The notes: a model not told the origin generated them from the sequence alone. Shown: positions 1 through 7,004, counted from the stretch's first letter. The stretch is DNA of 54,325 nt from Planctomycetota bacterium (GCA_013152205.1 JAADGV010000100.1:1-54325); one strand, 5' to 3'. A program made the numbers and translations.

Positions 1-27
1 GGATAACGGGGATTGTGCTTCGCTCAT
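1..27 (-). CDS. Start of a minus-strand gene running off the window
   Basis: An ATG on the minus strand at 27 is followed by nine open codons (MSEAQSPLS) up to the window edge. An AAAGGA Shine-Dalgarno-like run lies about 8 bases upstream of it. Nothing can be said about function. The call rests on the start codon plus the ribosome-binding site only. Confidence 0.4.
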
Positions 28-155
28 GAGGATTCCTTTCAAGGGTATTATTCTACCCCCGAACGGTATCCGTCAATCTTGGGCTATCGCAAACACCGCT
101 AAAAAATTCCGGTTATTGCTGACGTTACCCGACTAAAATAACTACTGACATCACA

Positions 156-598
156 ATGCCTTCACTCCAACGTTTCGCTGTCATCACGTTGCTCGTGAGT
201 ATCTGGGTGAACGTATCAGAAGTGTTTCGCTACTTTGCGATCGTCATGCCGGCAATGAGGCGTGATCTCGCTGCGATTCCGAACGTCGCTCCGATGAACT
301 GGCCAGTGTTTGCTGTGTGGGGCGTATGGGACACCATTCTCGCGGCATTTGTCGTTTTCCTGACGCTGTTTTTGCTTCCCGATACGGGCACTCAAAACGG
401 ACCGCATTGCTGGCTGGCACATTCGCGTGGATGGGGTTCTTCCTCCTGTTCTGGCTCGGCCTGTACAATATGCGTCTGACAACTCTCGCGGTTGCGGCGA
501 TTGCACTTCCCCTTGCTTGGTTGGAAATGGTGATTGCCGCAATGCTGACACTTTGGATTGAACCCGCCGCGTCAGCCGGTAACGATGTGCTTGATTGA
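156..598 (+). pseudogene. Small multi-pass membrane protein, broken by a frameshift
   Basis: Two overlapping reading frames make one sensible protein of about 146 residues if a frameshift near 380-400 is corrected. The first frame (from ATG 156) gives two hydrophobic segments, ending around VFLTLFLLPD. The other frame continues with YGHSKRTALLAG and two more hydrophobic segments, ending at 598. Without the correction the first frame runs into Cys/Ser/Gly-rich nonsense and stops at 479. The family was not recognised. It could be a real decayed gene or a one-base sequencing error. It is the first of a row of small plus-strand accessory genes. Confidence 0.6.
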
Positions 599-632
599 CG
601 GCTTTGGATGAACACAATGCAAAAAACATGCA

Positions 633-730
633 ACGTCGGATAACAGATCGGTGTATGCGGAGCCGCGGGTCGCGTGGTTTTTTGAAATCAATGTCGTTCG
701 CCGCGGCCCGGTGACCTCAAGCGTTCGCCA
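633..730 (+). repeat. attC-like imperfect palindrome (site 1)
   Basis: The stretch begins with GGATAAC (638-644) and ends with GCGTTCGCC (721-729). Between them the arms CGGAGCCGCGG and CCGCGGCCCGG pair with one extrahelical base, around a loop of roughly 30 bases. This is the layout of integron attC sites (RYYYAAC and GTTRRRY boxes with an imperfect stem), although the right box fits that consensus only loosely. It lies just before the GyrI-like gene, whose longer open frame would otherwise start inside the palindrome. Confidence 0.5.
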
Positions 731-746
731 TCCCGAGAATCTCCCA

Positions 747-1355
747 ATGGAAAAGATCGACTTTAAGAAGACGTTGAAGCACCTCTACGGGCCATCTGCC
801 AAGCAAGTTGTCTCAGTCGACGTTCCGGCCATGAATTATCTGATGGTCAATGGAAATGGCGCTCCCGGATCGCAAGCCTACTCCAATGCAATTGAAGCAT
901 TGTACAGTGTCGCCTACACCATCAAATTCGCACTCAAGAAAGGATCATCAGCGATTGATTTCGGTGTGATGCCACTTGAAGGCCTCTGGTGGGCCAACGA
1001 TATGTCGCAATTCTCTGTAGACGACAAGGAAAGTTGGAAGTGGACGATGATGATTATGCAACCCGACATTATCACACAAGAAATGGCGGATGCTGCAATC
1101 ATCGAAGTCCGAAAGAAGAAAGCCCCCGAAGCGATTGACTTGGTACGGTTCCAAGAATTGTCAGAAGGGAAATGCGCCCAGATTCTTCATCGCGGGCCTT
1201 TCTCCGAAGAAGGTCCCACCGTTGAAAAAGTACACCAATTCATCAAGGATACCCAAAGCAAACGAATTGGCAAGCACCATGAGATCTACTTGAGTGATAT
1301 TCGAAGAGCGGCTCCAGCCAATTGGAAAACAATCATCCGTCAGCCCATGCAATGA
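747..1355 (+). CDS. GyrI-like small-molecule-binding domain protein
   Basis: A 202-residue protein resembling the GyrI-like (SOUL/GyrI effector-binding) family, which binds small hydrophobic or cationic ligands and in some members acts on DNA gyrase. The N-terminus has the family-like layout: a short leader, then PAMNYLMVNGNGAPGS, followed by alternating beta strands; near the C-terminus are CAQILHRGPFSEEGPTV and GKHHEIYLSDIRR, typical of the second half of the fold. No HTH domain is attached, so it is a stand-alone effector domain and not an AraC or MerR regulator. I start it at ATG 747: the frame stays open to 651, but that part lies inside the attC-like palindrome. The ligand cannot be predicted. 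Confidence 0.8.
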   Translation: MEKIDFKKTLKHLYGPSAKQVVSVDVPAMNYLMVNGNGAPGSQAYSNAIEALYSVAYTIKFALKKGSSAIDFGVMPLEGLWWANDMSQFSVDDKESWKWTMMIMQPDIITQEMADAAIIEVRKKKAPEAIDLVRFQELSEGKCAQILHRGPFSEEGPTVEKVHQFIKDTQSKRIGKHHEIYLSDIRRAAPANWKTIIRQPMQ

Positions 1356-1429
1356 TGGGAATAATTGCGTGAACCGGAGCAGCGAATCCGGGTGTTTTCA
1401 AATGGCCAAGTGAGGTGGACCCCAAAAAC

Positions 1430-1526
1430 CAGATAACCAGTCGGTGAGGCTGAGCTGGGTTTAGCTGGCCAGTTCGCTTCGCTCAGTTACATCCACTCCA
1501 GGCCTAGTTACCTCAGTCGTTATGTT
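1430..1526 (+). repeat. attC-like imperfect palindrome (site 2)
   Basis: The left arm starts with GATAACCAGTCGGTGAGGCT (1432-1451). The reverse complement of the right arm (ending CAGTCGTTATG, 1514-1524) begins ATAACGACTGAGGT, so the arms pair with several mismatches and bulges. The layout matches site 1 at 633-730, although the inner sequence differs. The next ORF begins 6 bases after the right box. Confidence 0.45.
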
Positions 1527-1529
1527 GCC

Positions 1530-1841
1530 ATGAAGAGTTCAGTTCGATTGAATATGCATACTATTGTTCGGATCGAACGTTTGTTCGCATTTGGCGAACG
1601 AGCCAAGGCCAGGGAACTGTTGATGAAGTGGTCCGATCAGCGTTTTTGCCACATGCAGTCAGAAGCGGAACGGGTGCGCTTTGCCGCGCTAAAAGTCTGT
1701 GATGGCGACCTGGGAAAATTGGCGGATGCGCTTGAGTTGGGCTATCGAGATGATATTTTAGCCGCTTCCTCTCGAAAAGGCCTAACATCTTGGTGGCAAT
1801 CATTTACAGCCGGAAGAATGGTTGCTAATTTATCGTGTTAG
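1530..1841 (+). CDS. Hypothetical small protein, 103 aa
   Basis: I do not recognise this family. The product is soluble, rich in Arg, Glu and Ala, and mostly predicted helical by eye (AKARELLMKWSDQRF, then ERVRFAALKVCDGDLGKL, then ADALELGYRDDILAAS). No signal peptide or membrane segment is visible. The start is uncertain: ATG 1530 lies directly after the attC-like site, and an internal ATG at 1554 begins the more protein-like part (MHTIVRIERLFAFGE). It stands alone between the GyrI-like and acetyltransferase genes, on the same strand, with no overlap. Confidence 0.6.
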   Translation: MKSSVRLNMHTIVRIERLFAFGERAKARELLMKWSDQRFCHMQSEAERVRFAALKVCDGDLGKLADALELGYRDDILAASSRKGLTSWWQSFTAGRMVANLSC

Positions 1842-1885
1842 ATTAAGGTAAACTCAGCCTACTTCTTGTTACCCGACTCAAATCC

Positions 1886-2305
1886 ATGCACATTCGCATG
1901 TTCCAACCTGACGACGAGTCCGCCGTGATCCAACTTTGGGATCGGTCTGGATTGACTCGCTCATGGAATGACCCGCGAAAAGACATTTGCCGCAAACAGC
2001 GAGTCCAACCGGAGTGGTTTCTTGTCGGTGTACTCGATGAACGCATTATTGTATCCGTTATGGCTGGTTTTGACGGACACCGAGGTTGGATTAACTACTT
2101 GGTGGTCGATCCCGATTTTCAGCGTGCCGGACACGCGCGTGCCATCATGGTACAGGCGGAAAGAATGCTCCACGAATTCGGATGCCCAAAAATCAACCTT
2201 CAGATTCGCAAGAACAACTTGGACGCCATCGCATTCTATGAAAACATTGGATTCACGGAGGACGCGGTCGTAAGCTACGGCAAACGGCTGATTCCCGATG
2301 AGTGA
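1886..2305 (+). CDS. GNAT family N-acetyltransferase, YpeA-like
   Basis: A 139-residue acetyl-CoA-dependent N-acetyltransferase, close to the length of E. coli YpeA. The beginning (MHIRMFQPDDESAVIQLWDRSGLTRSWNDP) parallels YpeA in spacing and in the Trp-Asn-Asp motif. The acetyl-CoA loop is in the segment VVDPDFQRAGHARAIM, where the usual Arg/Gln-x-x-Gly-x-Gly/Ala pattern appears as QRAGHA. The end has AIAFYENIGFTED, the common GNAT motif B tail. GFDGHRGWINYLVV matches the YpeA-type central strand. The substrate is unknown. The ATG at 1886 has no good Shine-Dalgarno. It belongs to the row of unrelated small genes in this accessory strip. Confidence 0.87.
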   Translation: MHIRMFQPDDESAVIQLWDRSGLTRSWNDPRKDICRKQRVQPEWFLVGVLDERIIVSVMAGFDGHRGWINYLVVDPDFQRAGHARAIMVQAERMLHEFGCPKINLQIRKNNLDAIAFYENIGFTEDAVVSYGKRLIPDE

Positions 2306-2390
2306 ATCCAATGTCAGATGAGTCGGTGGTGATTTTGATGGTTTTGCGGCAAGACGTGCAGCCCGTACGATGACACACACATAGTCGATC

Positions 2391-2879
2391 ATGAATCCGA
2401 AGGCATACATCGAGACTACCGTCGTCAGCTATCTAACCGCGCGGCCTTCGCGTGATGTGGTGATTGCTGGGTATCAACAGACTACCCGTGACTGGTGGCG
2501 CAACGCGGCTGATCGATTCGAATTGGTCGCGTCAGAACTCGTTATCAACGAAGCCGGCGCGGGTGATGCCGATGCCGCTCGCGACCGCCTGACTGCACTT
2601 GCATCCGTAACACTTCTCGATGCGACCGAGGAGGCAGCAGAACTGGCACAGCAATTGATCGAATCTGGGGCAATTCCCCGAAAAGCAGCCGAAGATGCTG
2701 CCCATATTGCCATTGCCGTTACGAACGGCGTGGATTATCTGGTAACATGGAATTGTCGGCATATCGCGAATGCAACCACACGATTTCAGATCGAACGGGT
2801 TTGCCGAAATGCAGGTTACGAACCAACGATTATCTGCACACCTGCTGAATTAATGGAGCCCGATGATGAAAACGAATGA
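2391..2879 (+). CDS. PIN-domain protein, VapC-like putative ribonuclease
   Basis: A 162-residue PIN-domain protein, the fold of VapC-type toxin endoribonucleases, which cut RNA with a cluster of acidic residues and Mg2+. Candidate acidic residues are the Glu in YIETTVVSY at the start (where many PINs have Asp), Glu in LVINEAG, Asp in AAEDAAHIAIAV, and Asp in the strand DYLVTWNCRHI. The final part RICTPAEL-like segment (TIICTPAEL) is usual for this subgroup. The 3' end overlaps a 59-aa ORF by 17 bases. No gene resembling a classic VapB antitoxin lies upstream, so the toxin role is inferred from the fold only. Confidence 0.82.
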   Translation: MNPKAYIETTVVSYLTARPSRDVVIAGYQQTTRDWWRNAADRFELVASELVINEAGAGDADAARDRLTALASVTLLDATEEAAELAQQLIESGAIPRKAAEDAAHIAIAVTNGVDYLVTWNCRHIANATTRFQIERVCRNAGYEPTIICTPAELMEPDDENE

Positions 2880-3042
2880 CCCCATCGTCGCCGAAGTCCG
2901 GGCGGCGCGCGACAGGCACGCGGCTCGGTTCGGCTACGACATCAAGGAAATCTTTCGAAACCTCAAGGTCCAACAACAATCTTCCGGTCGCAAATACGTG
3001 CGATATCCTGCTCGTCCTACAACTGTAACGACAACCCAGTAG
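2863..3042 (+). CDS. 59-aa partner of the PIN-domain gene
   Basis: A short ORF starting ATGATG at 2863, in a different frame, overlapping the last 17 bases of the PIN gene and ending at TAG 3042. It encodes a highly charged protein: MMKTNDPIVAEVRAARDRH, then a middle with FGYDIKEIFRNLK and SGRKYVRYPARP near the end. Such small ORFs are often seen directly downstream of this PIN subtype, so it may be the antitoxin or an accessory component. That pairing is recalled from family context and is not shown by the sequence. The overlap suggests translational coupling. Confidence 0.7.
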   Translation: MMKTNDPIVAEVRAARDRHAARFGYDIKEIFRNLKVQQQSSGRKYVRYPARPTTVTTTQ

Positions 3043-3082
3043 CGGTATAACTCAAGCACTATACGGATCGAAGGGTACGCGT

Positions 3083-3469
3083 ATGAAACTTCGCGCAAAG
3101 CACCTCCTTGTCCTTTGGCTGATCGGCTTCTTGGCGTCACTCACGATACAAAGCGTCTTTCAGGGATGGTTTGCGGAAGTGACCGCCTGGGGCGGGAACG
3201 TTGGTTGGCAAACAGAGATCGCTATCTGGAACGCCGGCTTGGCTCTTGTTCTTGTGTGTTTGCTCCGCCAACCGGAAGCGGCTCAAGCAGCCGCCATACC
3301 AGGGCTCACTCTGTTGTCGATTGCTTTCGACCACTTGCAGGCGGGAATTCTTCAACCAGATCGGATCGGGCATTGGATGGGTGCCAGTGCGAACTTCACG
3401 GGCGTCTTTCTTTCGGCGTTCTACTATATTGCTGCAAGGCGTTCTTCTTCGAGCGAACCCGAGGCATAG
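3083..3469 (+). CDS. Small integral membrane protein, 128 aa
   Basis: The family was not recognised. Hydrophobic segments are visible near residues 7-25 (LLVLWLIGFLASLTI), 48-62 (WNAGLALVLVCLL), 70-82 and 104-118 (FTGVFLSAFYYIAA), suggesting four membrane spans. Conserved-looking features are FDHLQAGILQPDRIGHWMG and a Ser-rich acidic tail. From codon 53 to past its end the gene belongs to a segment duplicated at 7650-7973, where a two-base deletion breaks the reading frame. This copy is intact, with ATG 3083 as start. No clear Shine-Dalgarno. Confidence 0.65.
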   Translation: MKLRAKHLLVLWLIGFLASLTIQSVFQGWFAEVTAWGGNVGWQTEIAIWNAGLALVLVCLLRQPEAAQAAAIPGLTLLSIAFDHLQAGILQPDRIGHWMGASANFTGVFLSAFYYIAARRSSSSEPEA

Positions 3470-3483
3470 CGAGGCGGTGAAGA

Positions 3484-3568
3484 CTAGAGCATTTGTCGCT
3501 TGCGTGTTCCGTTCCACCGAGACGGTGGGACTATATTGCTCAACCCTCTGGGGCAGCGTGGCCGCAGA
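3484..3568 (+). repeat. Dispersed ~85-bp palindromic repeat, copy 1
   Basis: The stretch contains CTAGAGCATTTGTCGCTTG followed by GTTCCGTTCCACCGAGACGG, then a second small hairpin (CAACCCTCTGGGG). Related copies lie at 7894-7979 (same strand) and 16629-16714 (opposite strand). The best copy, at 16629, has GTTCCGC/GCGGAAC ends. No coding role is seen. Confidence 0.8.
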
Positions 3569-3599
3569 CACTAAGTAGGGGTAATCCGATAGCGTGGTG

Positions 3600-4037
3600 T
3601 TATTGGCGGAGGACTAGGACGGGGCAGTGGGCTAGGCGGACTACTCGCTCGGCTACGGAGCCGATCATGAGGCGGGCGAGGCCGGTTCGGCCGTGCGAGG
3701 GTAGTACGATGAGATCGACGTTGTTCTTTTCGGCATAGCGGGTGATTTCGTCGGCGGGGTTGCCGAAGGCGACGAAGGTTTTGAGGCCTTTGTATTTATC
3801 GTCGCGAAATACTCTATTGATTTCGTGGTAGAGGTGTTCGCTACGGGTTTCGTCGCTGACGGTTTGCCAGGCGACGGCAGGGTCGCCGACCGAGAGGGTG
3901 TTGAGCGGTGGAGCGACATGGATGACGGTAAGTCGGCTAGCCTCGCCGGCCATCGCTAAGCCGGTGTCGACAGCATCATGGGCCTGATCGGAAAAATCGC
4001 TAGGGACAAGCACCGAATTGTATTTCAAGGCGGTCAT
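3600..4037 (-). CDS. Universal stress protein, UspA family
   Basis: A 145-residue single-domain universal stress protein, an ATP-binding Rossmann-like protein of stress or growth-arrest responses. The first strand (NSVLVPSDFSDQAHDAV) has the usual early Asp. The nucleotide-binding signature Gly-x2-Gly-x9-Gly-Ser is present as GRTGLARLMIGS, followed by VAERVVRLAHCPVLVLR, so it is probably of the ATP-binding type. AAGGAG lies 9 bases before ATG 4037. The start overlaps the stop of the CBS gene in an ATGA arrangement, so it is the third gene of the coupled BON-CBS-Usp operon. A truncated duplicate of its 5' end is at 7984-8118. Usp and CBS proteins together recall hypoxia regulons such as DosR. 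Confidence 0.93.
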   Translation of the reverse strand: MTALKYNSVLVPSDFSDQAHDAVDTGLAMAGEASRLTVIHVAPPLNTLSVGDPAVAWQTVSDETRSEHLYHEINRVFRDDKYKGLKTFVAFGNPADEITRYAEKNNVDLIVLPSHGRTGLARLMIGSVAERVVRLAHCPVLVLRQ

Positions 4038-4543
4038 GGTTGTGGCTCCTTTCCTGATGGTGGCTGCTCTTTTTCAATGACAGTGACGAGGGCAGCGATA
4101 AGGTCGAGACTCGTGACAACGCCTACGGGTACGCTATGGTCGTCGAGAACAATCAGACGATGCAGGTGTTCACCACACATACAGTGGGCAATTCGCAGTA
4201 GCGAGCATTTTTTGTCGATCGTCTGCACGGCAGGAGTCATGTGGCGTCGGACTAGATCGTGCTGGACGTCTTCGATTTGATAACAACCCAATGAGGAGTG
4301 TGGCGAGGCGACGCTGCTGGCGCCGGGTTCGAGGTGGCTGGCTTCGCTATGGACGTAGTCGGAACCGCTGAGAACCCCGACGCAACGCCCGACTTCGTCG
4401 ACGACCGGGGCACCGCTAACCTGACGTTCGCAGAGGACGTCGGCAGCTTCGGACATGGTGCTATTGGCAGTCACAACGATAACATCGCGCGACATAATAT
4501 CTTCGGCATGCAGACTGCGAAGGCGTTGGTTGGGGGTGTTCAT
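4034..4543 (-). CDS. Tandem CBS-domain protein
   Basis: A 169-residue protein made of a CBS-domain pair (Bateman module), which binds adenosine nucleotides and usually signals energy or redox state. CBS1 begins at AEDIMSRDVIVV and includes ERQVSGAPVVDEVGRCVGVLS. CBS2 begins at VRRHMTPAVQTID and includes LHRLIVLDDHSVPVGVVTSLD. A charged tail follows. I start it at ATG 4543 and not at 4594: AGGAG lies just upstream, and this start overlaps the BON stop codon as ATGA. The same ATGA arrangement joins it to the usp gene, so translation of all three genes is coupled. Confidence 0.92.
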   Translation of the reverse strand: MNTPNQRLRSLHAEDIMSRDVIVVTANSTMSEAADVLCERQVSGAPVVDEVGRCVGVLSGSDYVHSEASHLEPGASSVASPHSSLGCYQIEDVQHDLVRRHMTPAVQTIDKKCSLLRIAHCMCGEHLHRLIVLDDHSVPVGVVTSLDLIAALVTVIEKEQPPSGKEPQP

Positions 4544-4863
4544 GTCCTGGCACTCCTGTGTATTGAGTCTTGCGTACTGCTGAGGCCATGGCATGAGACG
4601 ACATCGATGCGGTTGTCGATCTGTTGGACCTCAGGCAGGGCGCGGAGCACGGTTTGCAGCACTTGCTTTAGGTAGAACGAGGGGAGCCGGCCAGTGATGA
4701 CGAGGCGTCCATCTTGAGATTCGATGGCAATTGAGTTGGAGTGGTAGCGGAAATGGTCGTGGTGACTCAATTCGTCGCGTGCCAAGCCAACAAGATCGGT
4801 GCCAGCATCGAAGGTCAGAAGTTTGGGAGATGTGGGACATTCTTTGACGCTTGCAAGTCGCAT
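4540..4863 (-). CDS. BON-domain protein
   Basis: A 107-residue protein with one BON domain, a small fold thought to bind phospholipid or interact with membranes, often in osmotic-shock or stress proteins. The core is SIAIESQDGRLVITGRLPSF, followed by YLKQVLQTVLRALPEVQQIDNRIDVV, the typical strand-helix-strand ending in a valine-rich strand. No signal peptide is visible, so it may be cytoplasmic. GGAGG lies about 10 bases before ATG 4863. It is the first gene of the BON-CBS-Usp operon. A sigma-54-type promoter lies 160-175 bases upstream, and the globin sensor gene is divergently transcribed. Confidence 0.85.
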   Translation of the reverse strand: MRLASVKECPTSPKLLTFDAGTDLVGLARDELSHHDHFRYHSNSIAIESQDGRLVITGRLPSFYLKQVLQTVLRALPEVQQIDNRIDVVSCHGLSSTQDSIHRSART

Positions 4864-5020
4864 GACAAAGGGCCTCCGTTATTGGTGTGTACACCAGGAA
4901 TTTTACTTGGTCTCAGCATTCATTCGCCAAATCCGGCACCCCCGTTGGTCGGCCTGTCTCTTTCCTGGTGCGACCCTCAATAAAGCCGCCAGCGGGTAAC
5001 CTTCAAACGACAAAATAGGG

Positions 5021-5036
5021 TGCAAACGGTGGGCCA
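5021..5036 (-). promoter_or_regulatory. Candidate sigma-54 (-24/-12) promoter of BON-CBS-usp
   Basis: On the minus strand the sequence reads TGGCCC-ACCGT-TTGCA. The consensus is TGGCAC-N5-TTGCA, so there is one mismatch, with the exact GG-N10-GC spacing. Transcription would start near 5009, about 145 bases before the BON start codon. The divergent gene encodes a sigma-54 activator. Confidence 0.6.
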
Positions 5037-5098
5037 GATTGAGGAAGCAAGGCAGGTGCGATGAAAACGGAATATGGATAGAATGATGCGCGCGGCAA

Positions 5099-5129
5099 CG
5101 CACGGTGAAAGACCAAATTCGCACGGTGA
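5099..5129. promoter_or_regulatory. Direct repeat upstream of the sigma-54 site, possible activator site
   Basis: CGCACGGTGA occurs at 5099-5108 and again at 5120-5129, exactly 21 bases apart, about two helical turns. It lies roughly 90-120 bases upstream of the inferred minus-strand start, where enhancer sites of sigma-54 activators are often found. That it binds the adjacent regulator is inference. Confidence 0.4.
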
Positions 5130-5250
5130 TTGCTCCAACGTAGGTGACTTCCGCAAAGTTTTAGCGGCTGGCAAGAGGCGGTTGGAGGGACGGGGAGATC
5201 GTGTTAAAAATAGAGGGAAGAACTACCAACTTTGGGGGGTATTGGTTTCT

Positions 5251-6729
5251 ATGTCGATGGCATTAAGTCAGAAGTATTTTGAATTGCAACGGTATGTCGG
5301 TTGGACAGACGACGACCAGCAACGAGTGGCAGCGGTGCGAGAGGGGTTGCTGGCACATGCGGATTATCTAGTCGACGACTTTTACGATGAGATTCAACGC
5401 CACCCGCGGACAGCCCGGGTGATTGTGGGCGGCCAGGAGCAAATTACTCGTTTGAAAGTAACCTTGCGCCAGTGGTTGCGGCAGTTGCTGACGGGGCCTT
5501 ATGACCGCGACTATGTGCTGATGCGAACCAATGTTGGCCGGCGTCATGTGGCGATCGGTTTGGATCAGGTCTATACGAATGCGGCGATGTCGAGATTGCG
5601 GATAGGTCTTTGCCAGCAGGTTTATGCCTATTGGGAGGGTTCGCCAGAAGACATGATGCGGACGCTGGCATCGCTGAACCGGTTGTTGGATCTTGACTTG
5701 GCGATTATCGAGGATGCTTATCAGACCGAGTTTTTATCTCGTCAGGAAAGTCTGAGCAAAGAAAACTTTCAGTTGCGGGCAGCGCTTGAGCGTGAGCAGA
5801 CGAACCCAGAAATCGTTGGCGAATCGGAGGCGATGCAGGAGGTGTATCGGCTGATCGAGCGGACGGGGTCGACTGACAAGCCGATATTGATTCAGGGAGA
5901 AAGTGGGACGGGCAAAGAGCTGGTTGCCACCGCTTTGCACCAGGTGAGCCGATTTTCGGACAAGCCGATTGTGGTGATTAACTGTGCGGCGCTGCCCGAA
6001 AATTTACTGGAAAGCGAACTGTTTGGACATGAAAAGGGCGCGTTTACAGGGGCCGTGGCGAGCAAGCCGGGGCTGTTTGAGGTAGCCGATGGGGGGACGC
6101 TTTTCATCGACGAAATTGGTGAACTGGCAGGCGGCTTGCAAGCGAAGTTGCTGCGGGTGCTTGAGGATGGCTCGCTACGTCGAGTTGGTTCGGTGAAGGA
6201 ACGCCATGTGAATGTGCGTTTGTTGGCAGCAACGAATCGAGACTTAAACCAAGCCGTAAATGCTGGAACTTTCCGCGAGGATTTGTTTTATCGGATCAAT
6301 GTACTGACAATTTTGTTGCCGCCCTTGCGAGAACGTGGGGCCGATATTCGGTTGTTGCTGGAGCATTTTGCAGCCGATGAATGGCGATGGGATGAGTCTT
6401 TTTTAGACGTACTGAGGAACTACAGTTGGCCCGGCAATGTGCGACAGCTTCGCAATGCGATCGATCGAGCGATGGTTCTGGCAGAAGACGATACGTTGTT
6501 GCCTGAGAACCTGCCTCCTGAGATTTTGCGGCACAGCCAGGAGGAGGCCATGCGTACGGCTCGTGAAGGGTCGAACCTCGATACGGTCAATCGACATCAT
6601 ATTTCGGATACGTTCCAGCGATTCGAGGGCAATAAGGCGCGGACAGCTCGGGCGCTGGGGATAAGCCGACGGACCCTTTATCGTTTGCTAGAAAAGTATG
6701 CGATCGAGTACGAGCGCGGCGGAGTTTAG
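5251..6729 (+). CDS. Globin-coupled sensor sigma-54 activator (protoglobin-AAA+-Fis)
   Basis: A 492-residue enhancer-binding protein with three parts. Residues 1-165 look like a protoglobin/globin-coupled sensor domain: FYDEI with Tyr45 in the distal pocket position, RRHVAIGL with His99 as likely proximal haem ligand, and LDLDLAIIEDAYQ at the domain end. Residues about 187-410 form the AAA+ domain: Walker A GESGTGKE (216-223), intact sigma-54 loop GAFTGA (263-268), Walker B GGTLFIDEIGEL (281-292) and YSWPGNVRQLRNAIDRA. Residues about 445-485 form a Fis-type HTH ending ALGISRRTLYRLLEKY. It probably senses O2, NO or CO and activates sigma-54 promoters; good matches flank it on both sides. The frame is open to ATG 5074, but the globin begins just after ATG 5251, and a G-rich run precedes it. 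No receiver domain is present. Confidence 0.88.
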   Translation: MSMALSQKYFELQRYVGWTDDDQQRVAAVREGLLAHADYLVDDFYDEIQRHPRTARVIVGGQEQITRLKVTLRQWLRQLLTGPYDRDYVLMRTNVGRRHVAIGLDQVYTNAAMSRLRIGLCQQVYAYWEGSPEDMMRTLASLNRLLDLDLAIIEDAYQTEFLSRQESLSKENFQLRAALEREQTNPEIVGESEAMQEVYRLIERTGSTDKPILIQGESGTGKELVATALHQVSRFSDKPIVVINCAALPENLLESELFGHEKGAFTGAVASKPGLFEVADGGTLFIDEIGELAGGLQAKLLRVLEDGSLRRVGSVKERHVNVRLLAATNRDLNQAVNAGTFREDLFYRINVLTILLPPLRERGADIRLLLEHFAADEWRWDESFLDVLRNYSWPGNVRQLRNAIDRAMVLAEDDTLLPENLPPEILRHSQEEAMRTAREGSNLDTVNRHHISDTFQRFEGNKARTARALGISRRTLYRLLEKYAIEYERGGV

Positions 6730-6890
6730 CTAGGGTTTCGTAGGACGATTGCAAAGTCACTGATTCTGTAGTAGCCGCGGTTTTTTATGATTCCCGCGAT
6801 AGATTTGGTCTGGCGTGGCCGCCAGCGCTAACAAGGGGGGGCACATTTGAGCGTGCGTTTCTGAGGTGGGTGCTGTGCGAATTGGCGCGC

Positions 6891-6922
6891 TACGAGAGTC
6901 TCGTAAGCCTGCGAAAGCAGGG
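6891..6922. promoter_or_regulatory. Inverted repeats upstream of the hemerythrin promoter
   Basis: TACGAGA-G-TCTCGTA at 6891-6905 is a perfect 7-base inverted repeat, followed at once by CCTGC-GAAA-GCAGG (6909-6922). The first lies about 70 bases upstream of the predicted sigma-54 start, a plausible activator site. The second could be a small hairpin or weak terminator of the sensor gene. The roles are inferred. Confidence 0.4.
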
Positions 6923-6943
6923 GTATGAAAAAATACACGCCAT

Positions 6944-6959
6944 TGGCACTGCGTTTGCG
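6944..6959 (+). promoter_or_regulatory. Sigma-54 (-24/-12) promoter of the hemerythrin gene
   Basis: The sequence reads TGGCAC-TGCGT-TTGCG, a full match to the -24 element and to TTGC of the -12 element, with the exact 5-base gap. The start of transcription would fall near 6970, about 35 bases before ATG 7005. It lies 215 bases after the sigma-54 activator gene. Confidence 0.75.
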
Positions 6960-7004
6960 GCGATCTGCTAATGTTGTGTCGACCTGCGCCCCGGAGTACT
7001 TGCT

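Larger units (their letters stand above)
3239..4070. repeat. Segmental duplication, copy A (intact)
   Basis: Two blocks of this stretch recur in the same orientation at 7650-8151: 3239-3561 matches 7650-7973, and 3953-4070 matches 8034-8151, both near-identical at sight. The roughly 390 bases between the blocks in copy A, which hold most of the usp gene, are replaced in copy B by about 60 unrelated bases. The copies bracket the BON-CBS, sensor and hemerythrin genes as direct repeats about 4.4 kb apart. Confidence 0.9.

Noticed and set aside
216..633. Two long minus-strand frames over the first membrane gene
   Set aside because: Their sequences are Arg/Ser-rich with no protein-like pattern, and they lie antisense to a hydrophobic protein pattern.
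1842..1885. Third attC-like site between the 103-aa ORF and the acetyltransferase
   Set aside because: Only 44 bases are available; GTTACCCGACT resembles a stretch at 125-135, but no paired arm is present.
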